Of a stretch of 64,000 nucleotides of DNA, positions 40,689-50,087 are shown in pieces (position 1 is the first letter of the stretch; every line of letters starts with the position of its first letter). The stretch covers positions 806,001 to 870,000 of the forward strand of contig JBGALE010000001.1 of assembly GCA_044223995.1 (NCBI GenBank), in the 5' to 3' direction. This DNA comes from JACMLD01 sp044223995. Lineage in GTDB: Bacteria > Bacteroidota > Bacteroidia > Chitinophagales > Chitinophagaceae. The notes under the pieces were generated by a model. The model worked only from the letters and a program-made list of their open reading frames with translations, had not been told where the DNA came from and did no database searches. The position numbers were made by a program, and so were the translations under genes.

Positions 40689-41099
40689 TTATTTTTCTGC
40701 ATGTAACCCAATACTGTTTCCTTCGGTATCGGTAATCACAGCAATATATCCGGCTCTGATTAATGTTTTTGGTACTACAACTTTACCCCCAGACTGTTCA
40801 ACCTTATCTAATACAAATTGTATGTCGGGACTTGCATTAATGTAAACCCTTGTACCGTTTACAGATGGTTTTCCATTCGCCGATTTAGTTAATGCCCCTG
40901 TGACCCTGCCGGACGTAGCTTGCACAATAGCAGGATTGAAAGGAAAGAAAGTAAGCTCCTCATTTGTTTCAGCAACATGCATTGTTTGCATCTTAATGTC
41001 CAAAATAGTTTCGTAAAACTGTTTGGCTCTTGCAGTATCCAATACGGGGATCTCAAACCATGTAATCACATTGGTTTCCGAATCAATTTTTTTCACCAT
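40689..41099 (-). CDS. VOC-family (glyoxalase-like) protein
   Basis: A 136-residue protein with the vicinal-oxygen-chelate pattern: VITWFEIPVLDTARAKQFYE near the N-terminus, VFDKVEQSGGKVVVPKTLI-type strand later and ITDTEGNSIGLHAEK at the end. Such proteins include glyoxalase, fosfomycin-resistance and dioxygenase relatives. The substrate is unknown. It sits between the cupin and MarR genes in the DoxX-led run. Confidence 0.8.
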   Translation of the reverse strand: MVKKIDSETNVITWFEIPVLDTARAKQFYETILDIKMQTMHVAETNEELTFFPFNPAIVQATSGRVTGALTKSANGKPSVNGTRVYINASPDIQFVLDKVEQSGGKVVVPKTLIRAGYIAVITDTEGNSIGLHAEK

Positions 41100-41114
41100 T
41101 ATAAATTTTATTGT

Positions 41115-41483
41115 TTACAAAATAACCACTTCTTCAGGGACCACAAAAAGCATGGTGCAACCAGTTTTTGTTCTAACTGAATGCTTATAGTTTGGCGGAG
41201 TGTATAAGTAATCTCCTTCTGATAGTGTAACATCTTCAAAAATAGCTTCGCCATTCAGTACAAAAATTTCTTCACCCGCCGGATGATTATGGTAGGGATA
41301 AGAAGCACCTGGTTCAAATTTTAAAAGAATGGTTGTCGAACGTTGTTTCTTCTCATCGTAATGAAGGGAGATTACCGATACTCCCTCATAATGAGTACCT
41401 TTTTCAATTAAAGGCTGCCATTCTTTTTGATTGTTCCTAACGATATAATCGTTGATGTTTGTGTTTAAAATTGTCTGTTCCAT
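41115..41483 (-). CDS. Cupin-domain protein, ChrR-like
   Basis: A 122-residue single-domain cupin with PYHNHPAGEEIFVLNGEAIF (metal-binding His motif, about 72-91) and a second motif around PPNYKHSVRT. ChrR-type cupins bind zinc and act as anti-sigma factors, but a stand-alone cupin of this length more often is a small enzyme or sensor. It lies 8 bases after the DoxX gene, and 15 before the VOC gene. Confidence 0.8.
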   Translation of the reverse strand: MEQTILNTNINDYIVRNNQKEWQPLIEKGTHYEGVSVISLHYDEKKQRSTTILLKFEPGASYPYHNHPAGEEIFVLNGEAIFEDVTLSEGDYLYTPPNYKHSVRTKTGCTMLFVVPEEVVIL

Positions 41484-41491
41484 TTTTAAAT

Positions 41492-41911
41492 TTATTTGAT
41501 TAATAATTGGTCAATGCTCCACTTGTAATAAGGCATGGTTGCCAGCAAAAATGCGCCTGCACTAAAGGCAAAAACTGAATAATCCAACGGCTCTTTTATT
41601 CCCGAAGAAATAGCCATTGCCAATGCAAAAAGCAGGGTAAGTATTGCAGCAGCAACCGCCGCATAGTTTGTTTTGTAGCCAATAAGCAGCATAACGCCAA
41701 GCATCATTTCCAGTAGAGTGCTTATAATTGCAATGGTTTGTGCCAAATTTTTTGGGGCAAATGAATTTACCTGTGCTGTGTAAGAAACAAAATTGCTCCA
41801 ACCGGATGAATATTTGCCCCACAAGCTGAGGCGGCTGGCTACGGCTGATAAAAAACCTGTTGATAATGCAATCCTTAATAAAAGAGAGGCAATATCCTGA
41901 TTCAGTTTCAT
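41492..41911 (-). CDS. DoxX-family membrane protein
   Basis: A 139-residue protein with four membrane segments, starting MKLNQDIASLLLRIALSTGF and with the DoxX-like loop around WSNFVSYTAQVNSFAPKN. DoxX proteins often sit with oxidoreductases and cupins and may support redox reactions at the membrane. It is the first gene of a minus-strand run (DoxX, cupin, VOC, MarR, AraC, SnoaL-ABM). Confidence 0.75.
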   Translation of the reverse strand: MKLNQDIASLLLRIALSTGFLSAVASRLSLWGKYSSGWSNFVSYTAQVNSFAPKNLAQTIAIISTLLEMMLGVMLLIGYKTNYAAVAAAILTLLFALAMAISSGIKEPLDYSVFAFSAGAFLLATMPYYKWSIDQLLIK

Positions 41912-42009
41912 GTGCTGATATTTAGAATAGATGAATTATTTTAACAGCACAAAGATGATTCAGGTCTGCTTCTTAAAGAATAGACAATTCTGTAAAAAGC
42001 ATGTAAAAT

Positions 42010-42801
42010 TTAAAGTGCAAATTTTTCCCGGTACTCTTTGGGGGATTGCTTTGTTTGCTTCTTGAAAAAATTGGAGAAATAAAACGGGTCATTAAAACCT
42101 AATTCATAAGCTACTTCTTTTACTGATAATTTCTCATAAGTAAAAAGCCTTTTGGCTTCTGAAGCCACTAAACCATAAATAACATTCTGTGCTGTTTTGC
42201 CTGTATGCAATTTGGACAGTTCATTTAGTTTGGCTTCAGTAGTGCATAGGTAAGCAGCGATTTGTTTTACCGTAAGATTCTTTTTAAAATTACTCCTCAC
42301 CATTTCAAGGAATTTAAGAAACAGTGCATCAGGTTTATAAATTTCACCACCCTGTTTTATTTTGCAGCGGTTGATTTCCACCAGTGTCAGTTCAATGCGG
42401 CTGTGTACAGAAAGAAGGTACTGATATGGCTTTTCTTTCAACTCTTTTTCTATTTGCAGCAGTTCAGTTTCCACTACATTGCTTTTTCCAAGTGAGGTAA
42501 TTTCATTCATGGCAAAGTGGCAAAACAAACTGTTATGAAACACCAACTCAATATCCTGGTCGTTCTTGCAAAAGAAATCAAAAGTAAATTCCAGAACAAA
42601 TCCTTTAGCATTATTTATTTTTTTAAAATAATGAACCTGACCGGAAGTGATAGTGATAATTGTATTTGATTTTAATGCAAATTCATTTTCATCCACCACT
42701 AATATGGCTGAACCAGAGGAACACCACACCAGCACATATTTCATCACCCGTCTTGGTTGTAGTAATTCGGCTGCTTTTTCTAAATGGGTTATTTGAATCA
42801 T
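42010..42801 (-). CDS. AraC-family regulator
   Basis: A 263-residue protein with an N-terminal cupin-like sensing domain (about 1-140) and a C-terminal AraC DNA-binding domain (LTVKQIAAYLCTTEAKLNEL, then FNDPFYFSNFFKKQTKQSP). It is located downstream of nothing obvious, about 100 bases from the DoxX gene start, and is likely to regulate that run. The start at 42801 avoids a two-codon upstream extension. Confidence 0.8.
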   Translation of the reverse strand: MIQITHLEKAAELLQPRRVMKYVLVWCSSGSAILVVDENEFALKSNTIITITSGQVHYFKKINNAKGFVLEFTFDFFCKNDQDIELVFHNSLFCHFAMNEITSLGKSNVVETELLQIEKELKEKPYQYLLSVHSRIELTLVEINRCKIKQGGEIYKPDALFLKFLEMVRSNFKKNLTVKQIAAYLCTTEAKLNELSKLHTGKTAQNVIYGLVASEAKRLFTYEKLSVKEVAYELGFNDPFYFSNFFKKQTKQSPKEYREKFAL

Positions 42802-43046
42802 ACCCAAAATTAAATCTTTATTTCTGTTGCCGGTTCAGTTGCATACATTTAAAGTTGTCACTCTTTTACATCTGAGTTGTTACCTTATTGTAATTAAATT
42901 TCAGCCGGTGGTTCCTAAAATTTCACTTAAGATATTGAGTAAATATATAAATAGAAGTAAGGAAAAGGTGTTTGTTTACCAGGCACAGTATACTAAATGT
43001 TAAGGCTTTTGTGGTACTATAGGTTTATGCCAGATCTAACACTATT

Positions 43047-43910
43047 TCAAAACATTGCTATAAACTTGCCCAACTCTTCTTCACGTTCTCTCAACCAAAA
43101 AAGTTTCATCTCCACTTTTTGAGGAATGTTTTTTAATTCAATCAGTTTAATATTCATATTTACGCCACGTACAGAAGACAAAGGCTCAATAGAAATCCCA
43201 AGGCCGGCTTCTACCAAACGGACAACAGCTATGGAGTGGGCAGATTCATGAGCTACCTTCGGGATAAAACCAAAGGTCTGGCAAATCTGTAAAATGGTCT
43301 CAACATAGCCAACACCGGTAGATTGCTGTGGCAAAATAAATGTTTCATTTTTTAGCACGGATAAATCAGTTAATTTTTTTTTTGATAGTGGATGGTTGGC
43401 TGGCAAAATCAACACAAAGTTTTCTCTGTATAAAATTTTGGAGTTTGCTTCCGCAGGCAGTATTATATTAGGGGCTACACCGATATCTGTTTTTCGTGTG
43501 AGTAACATTTCAACCTGGTGAAAGTTAGATGTTTCCTGCACAATGGTTTTAAGGTTGGGCCAGGTACGCTTTATCTTGACTAAAAAGGAAGGCACTACGG
43601 TATTCATAGCAGAGCTTGCATGTGTAATTTTTACTTCACCAGCCTCACCATTGTGCAGTTGCGCTGCCCGAATAATTGTTTTATCAAAGTCTTGTAAAAT
43701 TCTTGCTACCTCTTTTTGAAAAAACAGGCCAGCATCAGTTAAAGAAACAGTTCTGTTATTTCTGTTGAACAGCAGAACACCCACTTCTTTTTCCAGGAGC
43801 TGTATTTGCCTGCTTAAAGCCGGTTGCACAATATTGATTTGTTCAGCAGCTTTTCTGAAATTGAGTGTATTGCTTAAAATTAAAAAATGCTTCAGTTGCT
43901 GCAAATCCAT
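43047..43910 (-). CDS. LysR-family regulator
   Basis: A 287-residue LysR protein: N-terminal winged helix MDLQQLKHFLILSNTLNF and the coinducer-binding domain from about 90. It is divergent from a decayed isochorismatase-like gene at 44003, which may have been its target. The start at 43910 gives the standard MDLQQL beginning. Confidence 0.85.
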   Translation of the reverse strand: MDLQQLKHFLILSNTLNFRKAAEQINIVQPALSRQIQLLEKEVGVLLFNRNNRTVSLTDAGLFFQKEVARILQDFDKTIIRAAQLHNGEAGEVKITHASSAMNTVVPSFLVKIKRTWPNLKTIVQETSNFHQVEMLLTRKTDIGVAPNIILPAEANSKILYRENFVLILPANHPLSKKKLTDLSVLKNETFILPQQSTGVGYVETILQICQTFGFIPKVAHESAHSIAVVRLVEAGLGISIEPLSSVRGVNMNIKLIELKNIPQKVEMKLFWLREREEELGKFIAMF

Positions 43911-44002
43911 AATAATCAAATTAAAGTATCAATCAATCAAAAATAAGCATATTATTTTATCAATAAAATTGCCTTGCTTTGCTTTTATTTATTTTTTACT
44001 TA

Positions 44003-44573
44003 ATGAGTATAACCTGGCGGGGCAACCCAGAACTATTTCTTGTTGATATTCAAAATGGGTTTAATAATATTGACTATTGAGGAGGGCAAAGGAACAATCC
44101 TGATGCAGAAATAAAGGCAGGTGAATTACTAAAAATATGGCGAGACAATAATCTTCCGGTTTTCATATTCAGCATTGTTCTTCCAACCCCGCTTTTTTTC
44201 TGCATGAAACAAAAGCCGGTAATGCATTTAATGATATGTAACTACGGTTGAAGGAGAGCTAATAATAAAGAAAAATGTAAACAGTTCATTTATTAGAACA
44301 AGCTTGCAGGCTCAACTTGATAAAGCCGTCATTACTACATTGGTTATTGCAGGCTTAACAACAGATCATTGTATTTCAACAACCGCAAAAATGGTGGCAA
44401 ATTTAGGATATGAAACCTGGCTTGTTGCTGATGCAACAGCTGCCTTTAATAAGAAAGGAGCTGACGGAGAAAATTACTCTGCCGAGCTTATTCATGAAAC
44501 AGCGCTTGCAAGCCAGCATAAAGAGTTTGCAACAGTCGTAACAACAGATTTTAGTAAACAACGCATGTACTAA
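44003..44573 (+). pseudogene. Isochorismatase-like gene, decayed
   Basis: An ATG at 44003 opens MSITWRGNPELFLVDIQNGF, the normal start of an isochorismatase-like cysteine hydrolase. A TGA at 44078-44080 interrupts it (Trp expected), and at least two frameshifts (about 44162 and about 44240) follow before the frame GELIIKKNVNSSFIRTS resumes. The C-terminal half is intact and holds TTDHCISTT, the catalytic-Cys region. It is therefore a pseudogene, next to a divergent LysR gene. Confidence 0.75.
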
Positions 44574-44589
44574 CAATTAAATAAAAATC

Positions 44590-45279
44590 ATGGACGGGAT
44601 AACACAAAAAATGATGGATGCACAGAATAAAGCAATTGAATTATTTAGAACAGTAGAAGCAAAAGGACTAATCATTGCCGGTAAAACAGAAAAGCAGCTT
44701 AGCGATGAAATTGTGCAGATTGCGAAAGAAGATTTTAACACCACAACACATTGGGGCAAAAAAATTGTTAGAACAGGCGTGAATACGTTGCAACCATACA
44801 TTGCCGATGCACCAGACCTGGTTATTCAAAACGATGATATATTGTTCTTCGATTTTCATCCCGTTTTTGAAGGCTGGGAAGCAGACCTTGGAAGGACTTA
44901 TGTTTTAGGCAACAACCCACTAAAGCAAAAAATAAAAAAAGATGTAGAAACGGCCTGGCAGGAGGGGAACGACTGGTATTTTAAACAGGATAAGTTAACA
45001 GGGGCAGATTTTTTTAATTACGCTGTCGGCCTGGCAAAACGCTATGGCTACGAGTTTGGCAATGCTATTGCAGGGCACATCATTGGAAAATATCCCCACG
45101 AACAACCCGACGATCCCAATGATTTATGTTTGGATGTACATCCCAATAATCACAAAGACATACTTCAATTAGACAGGCAGGGTAATAAAAGACATTGGAT
45201 TTTGGAACTGCATTTTGTAGATAGAAAAAATAATATTGGCGCATTCTTTGAACAATTGTTAAAGCAAGCAGATAAATAA
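44590..45279 (+). CDS. M24-family metallopeptidase
   Basis: A 229-residue pita-bread-fold protein. Metal ligands are visible in FFDFHPVFEGWEADLGRTY (two Asp), AGHIIG (His) and ILELHF (Glu), so the active site looks complete. M24 enzymes are aminopeptidase P or creatinase-like. It is shorter than aminopeptidase P because the N-terminal domain is missing. It follows the decayed isochorismatase gene by 16 bases. Confidence 0.75.
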   Translation: MDGITQKMMDAQNKAIELFRTVEAKGLIIAGKTEKQLSDEIVQIAKEDFNTTTHWGKKIVRTGVNTLQPYIADAPDLVIQNDDILFFDFHPVFEGWEADLGRTYVLGNNPLKQKIKKDVETAWQEGNDWYFKQDKLTGADFFNYAVGLAKRYGYEFGNAIAGHIIGKYPHEQPDDPNDLCLDVHPNNHKDILQLDRQGNKRHWILELHFVDRKNNIGAFFEQLLKQADK

Positions 45280-45317
45280 AACTACAGATTTAGATACCAG
45301 CGTAAACAATCAACATT

Positions 45318-46586
45318 ATGAAGCCTGCATTCATTTTATTATTCCTACTTTCAGCACAGTTGCTTTCATCAGGGCAGCAGGCAATTAAAATTACCACTGA
45401 GCAATACAAAGAAGATTTCAATTATTTCTGGACAACCATCAATGATGAATATTGCTATTTTGAAAAAAAACAGGTAAACTGGCAGCATGTAAAAGAAATA
45501 TATACGCCTGCTGTTAATGCCATTACAAACCGGGATGAATTTGTAACTATTTTGGAAAAAGCGTTTAACGAAATTTATGATCATCATGCTATCCTAAATA
45601 CCAATACAGATAGTTCTCAACGCTTAGTGCCTTCCGGTACAGATATCTGGGCAGAATACATTAATGGAAAACCAATTATTACAGAACTAAGAAGAGGCTT
45701 TGGTGCTGAAGCAGCCGGAATTGTTGCCGGTATGGAAGTAGTATCAATAAATAATATTCCGGTTGAATCAGCAATGGTACAATTTCTTCCTAAGGCACTA
45801 AAGCCTGTTACAAATGAAGCAAAAAGTTTTGCACTCAGGTTGTTACTTGCAGGAAACCATGTTCAGACCAGAAAGCTGATGTTGAAATACCGGGGAACGG
45901 AAAAGGAATATTTCCCTGATGAAAACGGCCTGGGGTTAGAACACATAAAATATGCTGCCAAAATTGAATCAAAACTTATTGACAATACGGGCTATATTAA
46001 AATTAATGATTGCCTTTACGATAATGAATTGATTGCTGTTTTTGACAGCATCATGGAAACTTTAAAAAATACAGCATCACTTATTCTTGATTTGCGTGAA
46101 ACCCCAAGCGGAGGTAATACTTCTGTTGCCAAAGCTATTATAGGCTGGTTTATAAACGAAGAGCATTTTTATCAAAAGCATGAATACTATGCCGAAGAAA
46201 AGAGCAGCGGAATTAAAAGAAGTTGGGTAGAAATCGTTTCTCCCCGAAAAGGCAAATACTACGGCAAACCAATAGCAATTTTGTGCAACCACTGGACAGG
46301 AAGCATTGCTGAAGGTATTGTAATTGGTTTTGATGCGCTGAAAAGAACCAGGACTGCCATAGTTGGAACCGAGATGGCCCGTTTAAATGGAGCAGTATAT
46401 TCTTTTGAGATGCCCAATACTAAAATACGCTTTACATTTCCTAATGAAAGGCTGTACCACATTAATGGATTACCCAGGGAACAATATATTCCCCCGGTAT
46501 TTATTAACTGGCTAAACGGAGAAGAAAAACCCAATGAGGATATATTTGTGACCAAAGCCCTGCAATTTCTTAAAACAAATAAATGA
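45318..46586 (+). CDS. S41-family C-terminal processing peptidase-like protein
   Basis: A 422-residue exported protein with signal peptide MKPAFILLFLLSAQLLSSGQ and an S41/TSPc domain. The PDZ-like part lies about residues 110-200 and the core region ILDLRETPSGGNTSVA is followed by CNHWTGSIAEG, which holds the catalytic Ser (about residue 329). It should be a periplasmic peptidase. It follows the M24 peptidase gene by 38 bases, and may be co-transcribed with it. Confidence 0.75.
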   Translation: MKPAFILLFLLSAQLLSSGQQAIKITTEQYKEDFNYFWTTINDEYCYFEKKQVNWQHVKEIYTPAVNAITNRDEFVTILEKAFNEIYDHHAILNTNTDSSQRLVPSGTDIWAEYINGKPIITELRRGFGAEAAGIVAGMEVVSINNIPVESAMVQFLPKALKPVTNEAKSFALRLLLAGNHVQTRKLMLKYRGTEKEYFPDENGLGLEHIKYAAKIESKLIDNTGYIKINDCLYDNELIAVFDSIMETLKNTASLILDLRETPSGGNTSVAKAIIGWFINEEHFYQKHEYYAEEKSSGIKRSWVEIVSPRKGKYYGKPIAILCNHWTGSIAEGIVIGFDALKRTRTAIVGTEMARLNGAVYSFEMPNTKIRFTFPNERLYHINGLPREQYIPPVFINWLNGEEKPNEDIFVTKALQFLKTNK

Positions 46587-47061
46587 TGAATTTTTAGAGT
46601 GAAAATTATTAGATCGCCATACTTACAATTGCGAGATTGAATGTACTCATTGTATGTCTATCTAACCATCATCAAAATGAAGCAAGCCATGACCGTTGGC
46701 AGAACAAAATATATCCAATGGTACCTATCTGTTGTAAATCTTTTTCAACGTAGTTTACTGAATTTTCTAATGAACTTACTGGGGTTTTCTTAAATAGCTG
46801 TACCAGTTTAGCCACTTTATTTAGAAAAGGCGGCCTCAAAAATGCAACTCCGAATTTTCCCCACAAACTCGCCTTTAGCATGGGTTTTGCTACTATCTTC
46901 TTTCTTTTGATCTGTAGTATTGTATCTGTATAAAGATTTTATAGAAGGAATATAGCGATGCATAGTAATGCAAAGAGTGATAACAAAAATTTATTTTCCA
47001 GCTTATTTTTATTTGATAAGAAGTTGGATTTAGTTTACAAACAACCGAAAATATTTGAAAG
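46587..47061. other. Intergenic region, no gene recognised
   Basis: 475 bases without a supported gene. A 69-residue minus-strand frame at 46672-46881 has no recognisable domain. A promoter-like TTGG/TATTTG pair lies near 47023-47055 in front of the AraC gene. Confidence 0.3.
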
Positions 47062-47946
47062 ATGTTAAACCTTTATGGGGCAATAATAGACAGTAATGTA
47101 TTTCGTAAAATGGAAGTAAATGAACTGCTTTTCGTGGAATATACCTGTATGAGGGAAGAAACCAAATTCGGGATATGGTCTGATAGTAATTATTTTGCTT
47201 TTATTAGCTCCGGCAAAAAAATGTGGAGATCCATTTATCATTCCTATGAAGTGAGTGACGGGGATATTATTTTTATAAAAAAAGGAGCGAATCTCACACA
47301 CCAGTTTTTTGATGATGAATTTTGCGCCATTTTTATCTTCATTCCAGACGATTTTATTAAAGCATTCCTTAAAAGAAATACTGCTTTATTGAATGCTTCC
47401 CAAAAAGACCTTTCTAGCCAGGATGCAGTACTGCGAATACAGCAGGATCAATTGTTAGAAAGCTATTATCACTCCATCCAGTCTTATTTATCACTGGCTG
47501 AAAAACCAAACGAGCAGTTGCTGATGCTTAAATTTGAGGAATTGCTTTTGAGCCTGTTCTCCAATAAAAAACACCATGAGTTAACTGATTATTTTATCTC
47601 TCTGTGTCAAAACCAGCAATACCACATGAGCAGGGTTATGGAAGAAAATTTTGCCTATAATCTTAAACTGGAGAATTATGCACAGCTATGCCACATGAGC
47701 CTTTCTGCTTTTAAAAAATCTTTTAAACAATATTACCAAACTACACCGGCATCCTGGCTTAAAAACAAAAAACTGGATCTGGCGGTTCATCAGGTACTCA
47801 GCTCAGACTTAAGTATCAATCAAATTTCTTTTGAATGCGGGTTTGAAGATACTTCACATTTTATCAGGGTGTTTAAACAGAAATACCAAATCACTCCATT
47901 GCAATACCGGCAAAAGTATTCCAAAATGGCAATAATGGAAGATTAA
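47062..47946 (+). CDS. AraC-family regulator, ExsA-like layout
   Basis: A 294-residue protein with an N-terminal cupin-like sensing domain (about 1-150) and a C-terminal AraC domain (LKLENYAQLCHMSLSAFKKS, then FEDTSHFIRVFKQKYQITP). The N-terminus resembles the ExsA-like group of effector-responsive regulators. It is upstream of a SnoaL-like gene that starts 93 bases after it on the same strand, which may be its target. Confidence 0.8.
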   Translation: MLNLYGAIIDSNVFRKMEVNELLFVEYTCMREETKFGIWSDSNYFAFISSGKKMWRSIYHSYEVSDGDIIFIKKGANLTHQFFDDEFCAIFIFIPDDFIKAFLKRNTALLNASQKDLSSQDAVLRIQQDQLLESYYHSIQSYLSLAEKPNEQLLMLKFEELLLSLFSNKKHHELTDYFISLCQNQQYHMSRVMEENFAYNLKLENYAQLCHMSLSAFKKSFKQYYQTTPASWLKNKKLDLAVHQVLSSDLSINQISFECGFEDTSHFIRVFKQKYQITPLQYRQKYSKMAIMED

Positions 47947-48039
47947 ACTGCAGAGTCTATTTATCAGGCTCATTAGGCTATACGTTGCTCTTGCCAATAT
48001 CTATTTTTACTGCATATTCATTCACTAAAACTATTTAAA

Positions 48040-48429
48040 ATGCAAAATGCAGCAGAAATTAAAGCAGCAACACCTCACGAAATCTCGAAGCTTATTATAT
48101 TGCATCATTTGGCTTCCTTCCAGGAAAATGACCTTGAAGCAGTGATGTCTGACTATACGAAGGAATCTGTTCTGATAACCCAGGATGCAACTTACAGGGG
48201 GCCGGAAGAGATCAAAGTTTTTTTTGCGAACCTCATGATGCACTTTCCAAAAAGTACGTCAAACTTTACACTGGACAAAGTGGTAGCGAACAATGAATTG
48301 GTATATATTGTTTGGCATGCAACTACTCCAAGCCTGGAAGCACCCATTGGTACTGATACTTTTATTATAAAAGATGGTAAAATTTATCAGCAAACATTTG
48401 CAGGCCAAATGAAATTTACAGAGCAATGA
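48040..48429 (+). CDS. SnoaL-like (NTF2-fold) protein
   Basis: A 129-residue NTF2-fold protein: HHLASFQENDLEAVMSDYTKES at the start and FIIKDGKIYQQTFAGQMKF at the end. Ketosteroid-isomerase-like relatives have varied substrates. It lies between the AraC gene and the nucleotidyltransferase gene on the plus strand. Confidence 0.7.
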   Translation: MQNAAEIKAATPHEISKLIILHHLASFQENDLEAVMSDYTKESVLITQDATYRGPEEIKVFFANLMMHFPKSTSNFTLDKVVANNELVYIVWHATTPSLEAPIGTDTFIIKDGKIYQQTFAGQMKFTEQ

Positions 48430-48479
48430 TTAAGGCGAAATAACTTTAACTTTCATTGAGACAAACACCAAAGAGCGAA

Positions 48480-49265
48480 ATGATTTTTCAACCAGCGTTT
48501 CCAACTATTCTGCATAAAGAAACAGCAAAGTTAGTAAGAGATTATTTTTTGTCCATTCCAGACGTGGACACCGTTCTAATTGTAAATTCTTGTGCAAGGG
48601 GACAAGCCGTACCAGAAAGCGACCTTGACTTTGCAATTTTGGTAAAACCTGGTACCACCCTTATCGAAATAAAAAATATTGAAGCTAATTGGCAAATTTA
48701 TGCTGACACGGAACCAGCATTTTTAAAATACAAACAGTCTCATGAATTTGCTCACTTGCACCTGGATGTTATTGACGGCAACTACACACCGGCAATTGCA
48801 GAAATTGGTGTGGTGCCTGACTCTCTTGAAATTGAAATTGGAAACCAGGTTTGCTATTCAGCGCCATTGGGTAAAGCAGGTTCTTATTTCCGGGAACTGC
48901 AAAATAAATGGCTGCCTTATTACGACGAAGAGCTCAGGTTACAACGCTTAACGATGACACGAAATGCCTGTGAATACGATTTAAATCATATCCCTTTATT
49001 TATTGAACGTGGGTTGCATTTTCAGGCATTTGACATTTTATATAAGGCCTTTCAGGAATATTTGCAGGCACTTTTCATCGCTAACAAAACCTATCCAATT
49101 GCCTACAATAAATGGATTAAGGAACAAGTTGTAAAATGGCTCAACAAGCCAAACTTGTACCCAAAGCTTGCGCCGATTTTATCCGTAAGCAACATAGAAA
49201 GCAATGAAGTTAATGAGAAAGCAAAAATTCTCCGGGAACTTTTAAATGATTTGACAAAGGGATAA
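48480..49265 (+). CDS. Nucleotidyltransferase-domain protein
   Basis: A 261-residue protein with a pol-beta-type nucleotidyltransferase domain. VNSCARGQAVPESDLDFAIL holds the G-S-x-x-R-G-like motif, here with N-S-C, and the D-x-D metal motif DLDF. Such proteins include aminoglycoside nucleotidyltransferases and toxin-antitoxin relatives. The start at 48480 (MIFQPAFPTIL) is preferred to an upstream ATG. A helical C-terminal domain (about 140-261) follows. Confidence 0.65.
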   Translation: MIFQPAFPTILHKETAKLVRDYFLSIPDVDTVLIVNSCARGQAVPESDLDFAILVKPGTTLIEIKNIEANWQIYADTEPAFLKYKQSHEFAHLHLDVIDGNYTPAIAEIGVVPDSLEIEIGNQVCYSAPLGKAGSYFRELQNKWLPYYDEELRLQRLTMTRNACEYDLNHIPLFIERGLHFQAFDILYKAFQEYLQALFIANKTYPIAYNKWIKEQVVKWLNKPNLYPKLAPILSVSNIESNEVNEKAKILRELLNDLTKG

Positions 49266-49335
49266 CTGGAAAACGCCTAAAAGTGAATAACCTTCATACA
49301 GATAAAACGTTTAATAAAAAAGTTTCATGCTAACG

Positions 49336-49356
49336 TAACTTCAACTATAGAAGTTA
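49336..49356. repeat. Small inverted repeat between genes
   Basis: TAACTTC (49336-49342) and GAAGTTA (49350-49356) form a 7-base inverted repeat with a 7-base spacer, upstream of the YdhR-like gene. It could be an operator or a chance hairpin. Confidence 0.3.
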
Positions 49357-49472
49357 GTAAACAAAATGGGATAAAGTATAAAACCTTTCAGTCTATTTTT
49401 CTAACTCTTTAGCCTACAACCCTCGCCTCATCTGCATCTACTTTTACATTCTTATTCATCAAGTAAAAAATA

Positions 49473-49793
49473 ATGAAAATGAAAAATGCAGAATCAGTAT
49501 TATCAGTAAAATTCAAGTCAACACTTTCTCCTGAAAAGTTGATGCAAACATGCAATGAAAACCTGGATGACTTTAGAAACGTACCGGGCCTTCTTCAAAA
49601 ATATTATATCGGTGAAGAAGGCACAGGTGCCATCAGTGGTATTTATATTTTTGAAACAAAAAGTGCAAGGGAAGCATTTTGGACTTCAGAACTGGCAAAA
49701 GATATCCCGGCAAAGTATGGAGTGATACCAGAAACACTTCGTGTTGAGCGGTATGATATGGCGATAGTGCTAAATGATGCTGTAGTTGCCTGA
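49473..49793 (+). CDS. YdhR-like monooxygenase-fold protein
   Basis: A 106-residue protein with the YdhR/ABM-like dimeric ferredoxin fold: VLSVKFKSTLSPEKLMQTCN at the start and ISGIYIFETKSAREAFWTS in the middle. YdhR relatives are suspected small-molecule monooxygenases or quinone-related proteins. It stands alone on the plus strand and ends just before a strong hairpin at 49805-49841. Confidence 0.7.
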   Translation: MKMKNAESVLSVKFKSTLSPEKLMQTCNENLDDFRNVPGLLQKYYIGEEGTGAISGIYIFETKSAREAFWTSELAKDIPAKYGVIPETLRVERYDMAIVLNDAVVA

Positions 49794-49804
49794 AAAAAGA
49801 GCCG

Positions 49805-49841
49805 TCATTATGGCCCGGTGGCACAACCCCGGCCATAATGA
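49805..49841. repeat. Strong 11-base hairpin after the YdhR-like gene
   Basis: TCATTATGGCC (49805-49815) and GGCCATAATGA (49831-49841) pair exactly around a 15-base loop, 11 bases after the stop codon. No T run follows, so it may be a transcript-end stabiliser or a weak terminator. Confidence 0.45.
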
Positions 49842-50087
49842 TAGTTCAGCATTATTTAAAACGAAAATCAATTACATCATAAATGCAACCTTGTCAATCG
49901 GCACTTTTTGTTGCAGGCTAATCTACAGGTATTGTAAAATAAACTATTTTTCTTACCGCTCCGTACCTGGATTTTGTATTTCTATTTTGATATAGACGCT
50001 ACAAAAAAATCCGCTGGTAGATTCTTTTAAACAATCCTTTGTTAAAACAGCATTTGATAATCAACCCAAAAAATAAATCATTCCATA

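Noticed and set aside
46672..46881. A 69-residue minus-strand gene
   Set aside because: No domain, no promoter and no neighbour it would be coupled to; length fits chance.
49805..49841. Rho-independent terminator
   Set aside because: The stem is strong, but no run of T follows on either strand; listed as a hairpin only.
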